From assembly GCF_002563635.1 (NCBI RefSeq), contig NZ_PDIZ01000001.1, positions 1,612,001 through 1,676,000 on the forward strand: 64,000 nucleotides of DNA. The letters are read 5' to 3'. This document shows, piece after piece, positions 49,301 through 57,006 of this stretch; positions within the stretch are counted from its first letter, which is position 1, and every line of letters begins with the position of its first letter. The notes beneath the pieces are model-generated. The model ran no database searches and had not been told where the DNA came from. It was given only the letters and a program-made list of their open reading frames with translations. Origin of the DNA: Bacillus sp. es.036. GTDB lineage: Bacteria; Bacillota; Bacilli; Bacillales; Guptibacillaceae. The translations under genes were made by a program, and so were the position numbers.

Positions 49301-50554
49301 TTAGAATTCGAAATCCCCATCCTTCATTAGCAGGACTTCAGCTCCACCTTCTTTAATTCCCTCCACATTTATGTCTTCGGTACCAAAGGTCACATTGACT
49401 AACAAAAGTGAAGTATTCAGACCCGCTGCCTTCAACTCTTTCTCAGATTGGTCATTGCCATTTTGAATGTTGGAAGGAGATGCATTTCCAATTCCAATAT
49501 GACAGGAAGTATTCTCATCAAATAAGGTATTGTAAAAAAGCGTATCTGCCTGAGCAAGAGGAGATTTATTAGACACCAGGGCAATTTCACCTAGATAATG
49601 TGATCCTTCGTCTGTTTCGATGAGGTTTTGTAACACTTCCTGTCCCTTTGCAGCAAAATAGTCGGTAACCCGTCCATCATTAAAAATTAGATAAAATTCA
49701 TCGATGACACTTCCCCCATAGATAAGAGGTTTGGTACCTACCAATTTGCCATTCACCTTATTTTTATGAGGAGCAGTAAATATTTCTTCCGTAGGAATAT
49801 TCGGAAAGAAAGGGATTTCATCTTTATCTATGACACCCCCACCGATATAGAGATGATCTTTAGGTAGACCAACTACTAAATCAGTTCCAAGGCTATTTGT
49901 AAAATGCAGGGATTCAAATTGGCACTCGTTTAGGATCTTTTTTCGAGACTCGAAGGATCTATTGTGACTCTCCCAATCTTTTATAGGGCTTTTCCCATCT
50001 GCCCGTGACCCTTTTAAGATTAGTTTCCATAAGGATTGTAAAGCTTCTTCTTTACTTAGGTTGGGGAATACTTTCATTGCCCATTCAACACTCGGGACAG
50101 TTAGAAGACACCAGCGCACCTCGTGTGACATAATTTTCGCATTATGATCCCTCAATTTGGTACGAGAAGCTTTTTGGAAACGATTTATCTTTTCTGTAGA
50201 AACTTCCTTAAAGACCTCTAAGTTTTCAGAAATAATATGGATGTAAGCAGCACCTGCATCCTCCCATTCCTTAAAACGAGCAGCCTGCCAATCAGGAAAG
50301 TGATCGATGACAGTATCTGCTGCGTGTAAGAAAAACTCTTTGGTAGACTGTTCATCTGTCCAGTCTATAAATACATTGGACGCTCCTGCCTCGTAGGCCA
50401 CCGTTTGGATTAAACGTGCAAACGTAGCATGTTGTATATCACTATGAATAATCAATAATTGATTTTTCTGCAGGTTTACACCAGCTCGCACAGCAAGTTC
50501 TGCATACTTTTTTAACTGTGCTTCACTTATAAATTCATATATTCCTTTAATCAT
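49301..50554 (-). CDS. Peptidase M29-family protein lacking two metal ligands
   Basis: 417 residues, full length for the thermophilic aminopeptidase (AmpS/AmpT) family. Conserved blocks are PNIPTEEIFTAP (ligand Glu near 256), LGEIALVS (Glu323) and ENTSCHIGIG (His352). The canonical THVDFMIGS, which gives a His and an Asp ligand, reads LLVNVTFGT at about 384-392, so Leu385 and Asn387 replace them. The enzyme is probably inactive as a peptidase or uses different chemistry. GGGGAG precedes the ATG. Single gene of its 1.5-kb cassette. Confidence 0.82.
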   Translation of the reverse strand: MIKGIYEFISEAQLKKYAELAVRAGVNLQKNQLLIIHSDIQHATFARLIQTVAYEAGASNVFIDWTDEQSTKEFFLHAADTVIDHFPDWQAARFKEWEDAGAAYIHIISENLEVFKEVSTEKINRFQKASRTKLRDHNAKIMSHEVRWCLLTVPSVEWAMKVFPNLSKEEALQSLWKLILKGSRADGKSPIKDWESHNRSFESRKKILNECQFESLHFTNSLGTDLVVGLPKDHLYIGGGVIDKDEIPFFPNIPTEEIFTAPHKNKVNGKLVGTKPLIYGGSVIDEFYLIFNDGRVTDYFAAKGQEVLQNLIETDEGSHYLGEIALVSNKSPLAQADTLFYNTLFDENTSCHIGIGNASPSNIQNGNDQSEKELKAAGLNTSLLLVNVTFGTEDINVEGIKEGGAEVLLMKDGDFEF

Positions 50555-50639
50555 TTACTATCTCCCCTGTGATGTTCTTGGATAACTACACAATAGGACC
50601 CTGCCACTACTTTAGCTAACCTGATTCGTTAGCATAACA

Positions 50640-50680
50640 AGCGATAGCCAAAGTGCAGCTATCGCTCCGAGTTTGTTTAA
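50640..50680 (+). repeat. Cassette site 57
   Basis: Hairpin GCGATAGC..GCTATCGC (as at site 36), core GCTCCGAGTTTGTTTAA at 50664-50680. Confidence 0.85.
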
Positions 50681-50880
50681 TAATTTTTATCCAAAAGTAG
50701 TAGTAAATAGCTGCTTCCTAAAAGAAGAAATGCAATTTGAGTTAAAGCGTAAACTGTTAACTCAACTGGATTCAGCTTCCTTTCCCGTTTGATTTTCTTA
50801 AAATGAAAATAATAATAAATTGCACATATGAGCAACACAACTCCTGATACTTGAAATATAATCTCTAATATACCAATCAC
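50677..50880 (-). CDS. Two-helix membrane protein, unknown
   Basis: 67 residues with two helices split by HFKKIKRERKLNP. The GTG at 50878-50880 has AGAGG eight bases upstream. Its stop overlaps the end of the site 57 core. Not recognised. Confidence 0.58.
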   Translation of the reverse strand: MIGILEIIFQVSGVVLLICAIYYYFHFKKIKRERKLNPVELTVYALTQIAFLLLGSSYLLLLLDKNY

Positions 50881-50949
50881 AAATATCACCTCTAGCCCGA
50901 TTGTTGTTTGAACAGAAACTACCTTCTTAAAAATCCTGCTCTACTCGTC

Positions 50950-51044
50950 AATACCAATTATTTCAAAATACTTCTAATAAATCCATATTTCATTTCACAA
51001 TAAGGAGCCTATCTTATTAAAGATAAGCTCCGATGATAACGGAA
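50950..51044 (+). repeat. Cassette site 58 (long form)
   Basis: AATACCAATTATTTCAAAA arm, hairpin, core GCTCCGATGATAACGGAA (one extra base) at 51027-51044. Confidence 0.85.
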
Positions 51045-51149
51045 TAAACTGTACACTACAAGAATCCTAAGATGTTCTCTTTTATTGGAACATAGAACGT
51101 AATTAATAAGGTTTTCTGTTGATAGTATATTCCTAATCAATCGAACGAA

Positions 51150-51866
51150 TTAAACGAAGGCTTTAAAGCGAATCTGATTGTAATAATGTACTATTCTCCA
51201 AAGAATAAATAAAACACCAGAAATCGCGAAGAAAATATAATAAAAAGGTTCATATTTCAAAAAGTCATAATTTGCATATTCCCACTCAACATACCAAGTA
51301 TTGTCTCCAGCGACACCTTGTCTCATCAAACCAGACTCTCCAATACCTTCACGCCCCTGAAGAAATAACTTTTTACTGGTATTATCTCCTTCTTCTTGAG
51401 TATTTTTAACAACAGCAAAATAACTAATATTATTAAAGATTTCTGAGTTCCGTTCCACCATATCTTTTAGCGCTCTTTTATCATCAGCATTTAATTCACC
51501 TTTGTTTTCATAGGTTTTTACTACGTGAGACATCAAATCAGAAGTTTCTCTGTATGTATTATCTTTCATAGTTAAACTAATTGAAACGACTAATCCAATC
51601 AACAAAATGGCAATAGCAGAACGCATTAACCATTTTGCAAATTTATTTTGATACTGAAAAATGGTTAGTAAACCTTTTGTAATTTGCTTTTCATCTCCAA
51701 ACCTCTCTAGCGCAATTGAAATCGCTTCTTGCTCAGATTTTCCTTCTAACTTTAATTCCTCAACAGCCTCCACTATATGTGAGCGCATTTCTTGTTTTAA
51801 ATCTTTAGCTTCTTGGCCACTTACATTGGCATAGATCGAATTTACAAATTCATCAATTTGCTTCAT
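51150..51866 (-). CDS. HAAS-domain membrane protein paired with PadR
   Basis: 238 residues. The N-terminal ~70 form a HAAS / DUF1700-like helical domain (LKLEGKSEQEAISIALERFGDEKQITKGL). One helix (SAIAILLIGLVVSISLTM), an extracellular part of about 100 residues and a final helix (YYIFFAISGVLFILW) follow. HAAS proteins are typically co-encoded with PadR regulators, as here (14-base overlap). Role unknown, perhaps envelope-stress signalling. Confidence 0.75.
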   Translation of the reverse strand: MKQIDEFVNSIYANVSGQEAKDLKQEMRSHIVEAVEELKLEGKSEQEAISIALERFGDEKQITKGLLTIFQYQNKFAKWLMRSAIAILLIGLVVSISLTMKDNTYRETSDLMSHVVKTYENKGELNADDKRALKDMVERNSEIFNNISYFAVVKNTQEEGDNTSKKLFLQGREGIGESGLMRQGVAGDNTWYVEWEYANYDFLKYEPFYYIFFAISGVLFILWRIVHYYNQIRFKAFV

Positions 51867-52203
51867 TTTCTTCTCCTCCTTCTAAAAATGAATCAATAAT
51901 GCTTTTTACAAATTGCCATTCTTTACGTTTTTCTTGGTAACCTGCTTTACCCAGAGATGTAAGTTTATAATATTTTCTTCTTCCACCTGGACCTTGTTCA
52001 TCACCCCAATACGAAGAAATCCATTTATTTTTTTCTAATCTTTTCAAAGACAGATAGAGTGTCCCCTCTTTTAATTCAAACTGCTCTTCGCTTTTTAATC
52101 TAACTTGTTTCGCTAACTCATAGCCATACATATCTCTTATACATAGTAACGATAGGATTAGGGTATCTATATGCCCTTTCAAAACTTCTTTGTTAATTTC
52201 CAT
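51853..52203 (-). CDS. PadR-family regulator
   Basis: 116 residues: the PadR winged helix (GHIDTLILSLLCIRDMYGYELAKQVR..EGTLYLSLKRLEKNKWISSYWGDEQGPGGRRKYYKLTSLGKAGYQ) is complete with the characteristic GGRRKYY wing. AGGAGGTGAAC precedes the ATG. It overlaps and likely controls the HAAS-domain gene. Confidence 0.9.
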   Translation of the reverse strand: MEINKEVLKGHIDTLILSLLCIRDMYGYELAKQVRLKSEEQFELKEGTLYLSLKRLEKNKWISSYWGDEQGPGGRRKYYKLTSLGKAGYQEKRKEWQFVKSIIDSFLEGGEENEAN

Positions 52204-52278
52204 CTGTTCACCTCCTATACTAATTTAAAATACATTACCTAATAATGCAAGGTATACTAATAATAAATGATTAAAAAA

Positions 52279-52319
52279 GAGGTAATTCCTAAATGTGGAA
52301 TTACCTCTGATTAATGAAG
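52279..52319 (+). repeat. Cassette site 59 (degenerate)
   Basis: Hairpin AGAGGTAATTCC..GGAATTACCTCT followed by CTGATTAATGAAG; parallels site 52, which has the same stem family. Confidence 0.55.
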
Positions 52320-52359
52320 ACGATTTTCAATTTTTAAGCTGCTTTATTATTCTAGAATT

Positions 52360-52376
52360 GCTCCGAGATAACGGAA
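52360..52376 (+). repeat. Cassette site 60
   Basis: Core GCTCCGAGATAACGGAA. Confidence 0.87.
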
Positions 52377-52383
52377 TAAGGAG

Positions 52384-53130
52384 TTACTGCGCCTTGAATT
52401 GTTTGTAAATTAAAGTTACTGCTTCAATAATCTTGTTATCAGCATCTAGATTACTATTCCTATTTGGTAAATTAGTAGCTCCTAAAACAAATACATAGGG
52501 ATAATTATTGAAATCACCTATTATTCCTAAATCCACTACAACATTTTCTAAACCACCAGTCATATGATTTAGATGATGTGTAGGTATACCCTCTATCTCT
52601 CCTTTTTGTCTAATTAATCCGTTGATGATTGGAGTCCATAATAAAGGATTCTTCTTGTAGTTTTGAAAAATGTTAAGCATCAAATCACATAGTTGGTCTA
52701 GTTGAGCTTGGTTTTCAGCATTCCGTGGATCCTCAGTAACCGTTATCGATGGATAATAGGTTTTTAATTGGTTGTTTACCTCTTTCCAACCTCCACAAAA
52801 TTCCACAATACTCTTAGCAACATAACTATCGTGGCAAGCAATCATAACCTCAACAGCTTCCCTTAAGGGAAGAGATTCTCGTAATTGGAAATGCGGGTAC
52901 AGTTCTCTACTATCTTCATTTGGATTAAAGAAAATGTCTTTAACAATGTCATCCCAATTGATTAATTCCTCTTCTACCCATTTGGTTACACAAAAACCTA
53001 TTGCAACTTTTGCTGCCGATGCAAGGGGAACGATTAAGTCATTGTTAAATGCAAGTTTATGTATGTCATCTTTGGTAGAATATATTTTTATTCCTACTTC
53101 TCCAATTTCTATTTCTTTTAGCTTCTTCAA
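52384..53130 (-). CDS. Beta-lactamase-like serine hydrolase
   Basis: 248 residues of the serine beta-lactamase/PBP fold: SAAK (Ser-x-x-Lys) at about residues 38-41, a SDN-like position at CHDSYVAK and TGG near 192 in place of KTG. No signal peptide is visible, so it would be cytoplasmic, unlike secreted penicillinases. Cargo could be antibiotic-related or an esterase. TTG start with a weak ribosome site (AGAG). Confidence 0.7.
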   Translation of the reverse strand: MKKLKEIEIGEVGIKIYSTKDDIHKLAFNNDLIVPLASAAKVAIGFCVTKWVEEELINWDDIVKDIFFNPNEDSRELYPHFQLRESLPLREAVEVMIACHDSYVAKSIVEFCGGWKEVNNQLKTYYPSITVTEDPRNAENQAQLDQLCDLMLNIFQNYKKNPLLWTPIINGLIRQKGEIEGIPTHHLNHMTGGLENVVVDLGIIGDFNNYPYVFVLGATNLPNRNSNLDADNKIIEAVTLIYKQFKAQ

Positions 53131-53200
53131 AACGTTCTCTATTTCAACTCACCCACCTTGGCTCTTTACATTCAACTCTTTAAATACTTCCAATCAGTTC

Positions 53201-53293
53201 AATACCAATTATTTCAAATTAGTACATATAACTCAATCTTTACTTTCAAAAAAGAAGCTTATCCTATTACAGATAAGCTCCGAGATACAGGAA
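53201..53293 (+). repeat. Cassette site 61 (long form)
   Basis: AATACCAATTATTTCAAAT arm, hairpin GAAGCTTATCC..AGATAAGCTC, core GCTCCGAGATACAGGAA at 53277-53293. Confidence 0.88.
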
Positions 53294-53341
53294 GATCATT
53301 TTTTCTTCTATAAGCTAGCATAGCTTAAGAAAGTGACTTCT

Positions 53342-53623
53342 TTATTTCCTTCGAAAGTATAGAGCAATGACTAACTGAACTATACCTAAAAAGCCGAAGT
53401 AACTACCTATTGAAAACCCAGTGATATAAAAAGTTATGAATGAAATAACAACTGATGCCAAATTAAGCCTGAACATCAAATCCTTCTTAAATCCTTTAGC
53501 TAAACAAATTAAAAATGCGACGGAAGCTAAAAAGCTTATTCCAAAAATCAAAAACCAAATGGGCAAAACTCTTTCCCAAAAGGCAAATGGGATTATATCC
53601 CCAGACAATAAATATTTAGTCAT
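53342..53623 (-). CDS. Three-helix membrane protein, unknown
   Basis: 93 residues with three helices and a basic end (YFRRK). The ATG at 53621-53623 has GGGG eight bases upstream. Not recognised. Confidence 0.6.
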   Translation of the reverse strand: MTKYLLSGDIIPFAFWERVLPIWFLIFGISFLASVAFLICLAKGFKKDLMFRLNLASVVISFITFYITGFSIGSYFGFLGIVQLVIALYFRRK

Positions 53624-53760
53624 AATAGTCACCCCTTGTTTATTAATTTAGTAACCTCATTTTTACAAGTGGACCTAATTTGACCTAATATTTTTCAAGA
53701 AAAATACAAAAGTTCATAAGGAAATAAAAACTAAAAATATTGTATTGATCTTCAACTTTC

Positions 53761-53777
53761 GCTCCGAGATAATTGAA
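53761..53777 (+). repeat. Cassette site 62
   Basis: Core GCTCCGAGATAATTGAA. Confidence 0.86.
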
Positions 53778-53784
53778 AAAGCAA

Positions 53785-54336
53785 TTATTCAATTGAATAG
53801 AGTATCTCTTCTCTTTTTACACGACTTCCATTTTTATATACCTCAAAATGTGTTGGCTTCTCAGATAATAGGGTTTGTAATACTTTGTGCTGCTCTGCTT
53901 GATTATTATTGTTTACTTGATCTTCTTGGACATATATTTTTAACACTTCTCCATCTAGTTGTAAATTAACCGTTTGGGTTGTCCCCTTTTTAACCTTTGA
54001 ATAGATGGTAAATGCGTGACCAGAATGAGCATCCAAACCGTGTACATATACATCTGGCTCGATATCTTCTACAGTATACTTTTCAAATTTCATAGCTCTT
54101 CCAGTGTAGAAATCAATCATAGTAGGGTCAAATTCTCTTTCAATGACTTTAGCATTGCCCAATGCCCCACCGACTGTGGCTTGTTTTGTAATATCTTCAA
54201 TCACTTGTTTATTAGTTGTTGATAAAGCCTGTGTTGAATTTTTAATATGTACCATCGAAAAAATCAAAACCAATGAGCACACTACAATACACACAGCGAG
54301 AATAGTGATTTTTTTGAAAATTATCTCCCCCCGCAA
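53785..54336 (-). CDS. Membrane-anchored extracellular protein, unknown
   Basis: About 180 residues: one N-terminal helix (ILAVCIVVCSLVLIFSMV) then a soluble outside domain with a repeated beta pattern (VKKGTTQTVNLQLDGEVLKIYVQED). The TTG at 54336 has no ribosome site; GGGGGGAG lies inside codons 2-4, so the true start may be the in-frame ATT just downstream (54322-54324). Not recognised. Confidence 0.55.
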   Translation of the reverse strand: MRGEIIFKKITILAVCIVVCSLVLIFSMVHIKNSTQALSTTNKQVIEDITKQATVGGALGNAKVIEREFDPTMIDFYTGRAMKFEKYTVEDIEPDVYVHGLDAHSGHAFTIYSKVKKGTTQTVNLQLDGEVLKIYVQEDQVNNNNQAEQHKVLQTLLSEKPTHFEVYKNGSRVKREEILYSIE

Positions 54337-54435
54337 TATTAAATTTTAAAATTTCCGGAGAACTATATTATCGTATAGTAACAAACTTATTAATTCCAAA
54401 CTATTTTATTCCTTTATCCTATTCTCTCTACTCTT

Positions 54436-54530
54436 TAATACCAATTATTTCAAAACAATTCTAATAAATCCATCGTTTATTTCAAAAAAAGGAGCCTATC
54501 TTATTAAAGATAAGCTCCGATATTATGGAA
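54436..54530 (+). repeat. Cassette site 63 (long form)
   Basis: TAATACCAATTATTTCAAAA arm, hairpin, core GCTCCGATATTATGGAA at 54514-54530. Confidence 0.88.
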
Positions 54531-54546
54531 GATTGCTCTTAGAATG

Positions 54547-55806
54547 CTAATATTCCTTTTTTTTACTTTGCCACCATTCAACGACCCTTGTTTCGCCAAC
54601 CATATATAGTAATAGCCTTAACAAGGCATAACACGTTAAAAATCCACTGATAATACTAATAAAGAGCATTGTAGCAAATCCTTTTACCATTCCTACACCA
54701 AATAAGAATAGTCCAGCTGCAGCTATTAATGTTGTTAGTTGAGAATCTCCTATTGTTTTAAATGACTTATTGGACGCTTCCATCACACTTTGTTCGAAAG
54801 ATTTCTCAGGCTCAATTTGTTCTTTTAGACGTTCAAATTTTATAATGGTTGCATCGACTGCAATGCCTAATCCAAGTATAAAGGCAGCTAACCCAGTTAA
54901 TGTGAGAACGCCTTCTAGAAAGACAAATATCGCGATTGTTAGATAGAGATAACTAATCAGACAGAGGACCGTTAGTAGCCCTAGCCATCTATAACGCCAC
55001 ATCATATAAGAAGAAATGAGAACCATTCCAATAATTCCAGAGATGATGGTTTTAGTAAGTGCCACCTTTCCTAATTGACCACTCACAGACCGAGAATATA
55101 CTTCCTCTAAAGGAGCTGGTAAATCACCTGTGCTAATCGTTTTTGCGACTAACTCTGCTTCTACCTTTGTAAACTCCCCCGCCAAAGCTATACTTTTGTC
55201 TGACCAATTCCCACTGACTTTGCCATCGAAAAAGATTTTAGAATTTTCTTTTGCTGCCTCTACCTTATAAGAGTCTCCTTGTTCAAAATCGAGCCAGAAT
55301 GCTAAGTTGTCGTTTTCGTACTTTTGAGTAATCTTCTCGATATCAACAGAATCAGACAAATCCATAGTCACAATAGGATATTCTTCTCTAGATGATGGTT
55401 CAATATCAATAGAGTCAAAATCAGTTGATGAAAGTACTAGACTGTCCTCCGTGTCTCGCACCGTGATATTGCCCCCTATTGAGATAAAGGTTCTCATTTC
55501 CTCTTGATCTTTAACACCAGGTATTTGAACTCGAATGCGACTCTCATCTTCAATTGTAACCGTAGGTTCGCTGATACCTAATAAATTAATTCGATCATGA
55601 ATTAATGAAGCCGTTTGTTTTAAGAGATCCTCATTGAGAATTTCTTGTTCCTCATAAGGATCTTGTACTTCATAAAGGATTTCAAATCCACCTTGCAAAT
55701 CCAGTCCTAACTTCACTTCATTTATGAGACTCTTAAACGTAGCGAAAAACAAAGTCAAGATTAACAATATCGTTAAGGTTGTTGAAATAATCCAACTCTT
55801 TTTCAA
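54547..55806 (-). CDS. secD: Stand-alone SecD
   Basis: 419 residues. A first helix and DLQGG at 36-40 (SecD signature), a large extracellular domain (about 45-260) and a block of helices with LGLGIAVDATIIKFERLKEQ (SecD RND motif, normally VDANVLIFERIREE). Bacilli usually encode SecD and SecF as one fused SecDF; here a separate SecD without SecF is cassette cargo. It may assist export of a particular protein or be a paralogue. AAGGGTG precedes the TTG start. Confidence 0.85.
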   Translation of the reverse strand: MKKSWIISTTLTILLILTLFFATFKSLINEVKLGLDLQGGFEILYEVQDPYEEQEILNEDLLKQTASLIHDRINLLGISEPTVTIEDESRIRVQIPGVKDQEEMRTFISIGGNITVRDTEDSLVLSSTDFDSIDIEPSSREEYPIVTMDLSDSVDIEKITQKYENDNLAFWLDFEQGDSYKVEAAKENSKIFFDGKVSGNWSDKSIALAGEFTKVEAELVAKTISTGDLPAPLEEVYSRSVSGQLGKVALTKTIISGIIGMVLISSYMMWRYRWLGLLTVLCLISYLYLTIAIFVFLEGVLTLTGLAAFILGLGIAVDATIIKFERLKEQIEPEKSFEQSVMEASNKSFKTIGDSQLTTLIAAAGLFLFGVGMVKGFATMLFISIISGFLTCYALLRLLLYMVGETRVVEWWQSKKKEY

Positions 55807-55936
55807 ATATAAACACCCTTATAGTAGGAAAGTTCTTTTTTCACTGGTTATGTATTATCAATATTTTTGCTACTCCATTATACCGTACTTAAAGTAATGG
55901 ATTGTTAAATAACAATCCTCTGGATCTTCAATTCTC

Positions 55937-55953
55937 GCTCCGAGATAGCAGAA
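55937..55953 (+). repeat. Cassette site 64
   Basis: Core GCTCCGAGATAGCAGAA, last well-conserved copy. Confidence 0.85.
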
Positions 55954-56006
55954 GATTGACTAACTTAAATTAGTAGGCACAAACGATGGTTAGATAAAAT
56001 AAATGC

Positions 56007-56195
56007 TTAATCATTATCGACTTCGTCTTTGTTATCTTTTATCAATTTCACTATTCCTTTGATATTACGTATTACTTTATAATTCCCTAAAAGAGTAGCT
56101 ACAAAAAATAAACTAGTTGAAATCGAATCAATAAATATTTCAAATTGACTTATAACGAAACAATAAACAAATATCCACACTTTTAAAAATCTCAC
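56007..56195 (-). CDS. Small membrane protein, unknown
   Basis: 62 residues, two hydrophobic segments and a charged tail (IKDNKDEVDND). GTG start behind AAAGGA. Last full cassette of the array. Confidence 0.55.
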   Translation of the reverse strand: MRFLKVWIFVYCFVISQFEIFIDSISTSLFFVATLLGNYKVIRNIKGIVKLIKDNKDEVDND

Positions 56196-56457
56196 AACAT
56201 CCTTTCAATAAATTGTTCAACACTCGCAGAACTGAGATTGTTGAACAAATGAAGATGTAAGAAGTATACCTTTCATAAAATTCTTGGATGGCTTTGAATA
56301 ATTCTGGAGAGGATTCAGCCCCTTTATAAAAACCAACTCCTTTATTTTCCTCGATCTCAATGACCATTAGCTGTCCATCTACTAAGAAAGTAAAAGTTAA
56401 ACCATTCAATTCAGTGGTTTGTTCTGAAGTAAGAAGATTTTTTAGAAAAACAATCAA
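56140..56457 (-). pseudogene. Gene fragment cut by the array right end
   Basis: The first ~70 residues (MIVFLKNLLTSEQTTELNGL, TFTFLVDGQLMVIEIEENKG, ELFKAIQEFYERYTSYIF) look like a real soluble protein, perhaps a small YolD-like or hypothetical protein. From about 56255 the frame runs into the end site and then through the neighbouring gene out of frame, so the natural C-terminus appears to be missing. No clear ribosome site. Confidence 0.45.
56209..56259 (+). repeat. Cassette site 65 (array right end, degenerate)
   Basis: TTGTTCAAC and GTTGAACAA are perfect inverted repeats bracketing GCAGAACTGAGATTG (56226-56240). The core lacks CTCC but keeps GAGATTGTTGAA. Confidence 0.55.
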
Positions 56458-56493
56458 AGACGTAATTGATTTAACTGAAGTTTTACTTTCGTT

Positions 56494-56748
56494 TCACCTT
56501 ATGTTGTAAACAATAATTACAATAACAAAACTCAAAGACCACAATGGGAACGAAATAAATATAAAGCGACTTAAGTAGCTGCTTAATCCATCGCTAACGA
56601 AAGGGCAAAAACAGTTACTTAAAATGATATCTAACACAATCGTACAATAAAGCTTATATATTTTGAATTCTGGCTTTCGCCTTATGTTGTTTGTGAATAC
56701 AGTTGTGAAAACTAGTAGACACATGATTCCTGTTGAATGAAAAAGCAT
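56494..56748 (-). CDS. Small membrane protein, unknown
   Basis: 84 residues with two to three helices. The ATG is nine bases after GGGGGTG. Not recognised. Confidence 0.5.
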   Translation of the reverse strand: MLFHSTGIMCLLVFTTVFTNNIRRKPEFKIYKLYCTIVLDIILSNCFCPFVSDGLSSYLSRFIFISFPLWSLSFVIVIIVYNIR

Positions 56749-56772
56749 TCAAAAGAACACCCCCTAGTCATA

Positions 56773-56824
56773 ATCAGTGCCTGCTCCCTCAGCATTTTAA
56801 CGCAGCGGGAGTCAGGTACTGATC
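56773..56824. terminator. Large imperfect hairpin
   Basis: TCAGTGCCTGCTCCC and GGGAGTCAGGTACTGA pair around GCATTTTAACGC. Possibly a terminator; no clear T-run. The rest of 56749-57006 shows nothing. Confidence 0.45.
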
Positions 56825-57006
56825 TTCTAAACACTTAGAGAGTGCCCATCCATCCTTTTTTTTCTAGCCTTTTCATTTTATAACCTACATAAGGCCTCCC
56901 AGTGCATAGGAGCGCCATTAACGTTACGAAGCTAGCCGAATCAAAAACTTCCCCTAAAGAGAATAAGTCTTCAAAGATATAGTAGCATCGAAGTCTCTTA
57001 GAATAA

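Noticed and set aside
10276-56245. CRISPR array
   Set aside because: The repeats are spaced 200 bp to 3 kb apart with genes between them, vary in length and have imperfect copies; there are no cas genes.
10276-56245. Classical integron attC sites
   Set aside because: The core GCTCCGA..GGAA does not provide the RYYYAAC and GTTRRRY boxes, and no intI is present, so I call the sites attC-like only in architecture.
10276-56245. REP/BIME or bcr1-type scattered palindromes
   Set aside because: Those repeats occur in both orientations and do not mark exact ends of duplicated gene units; here orientation is uniform and duplications end in the core. A genome-wide search could still change this view.
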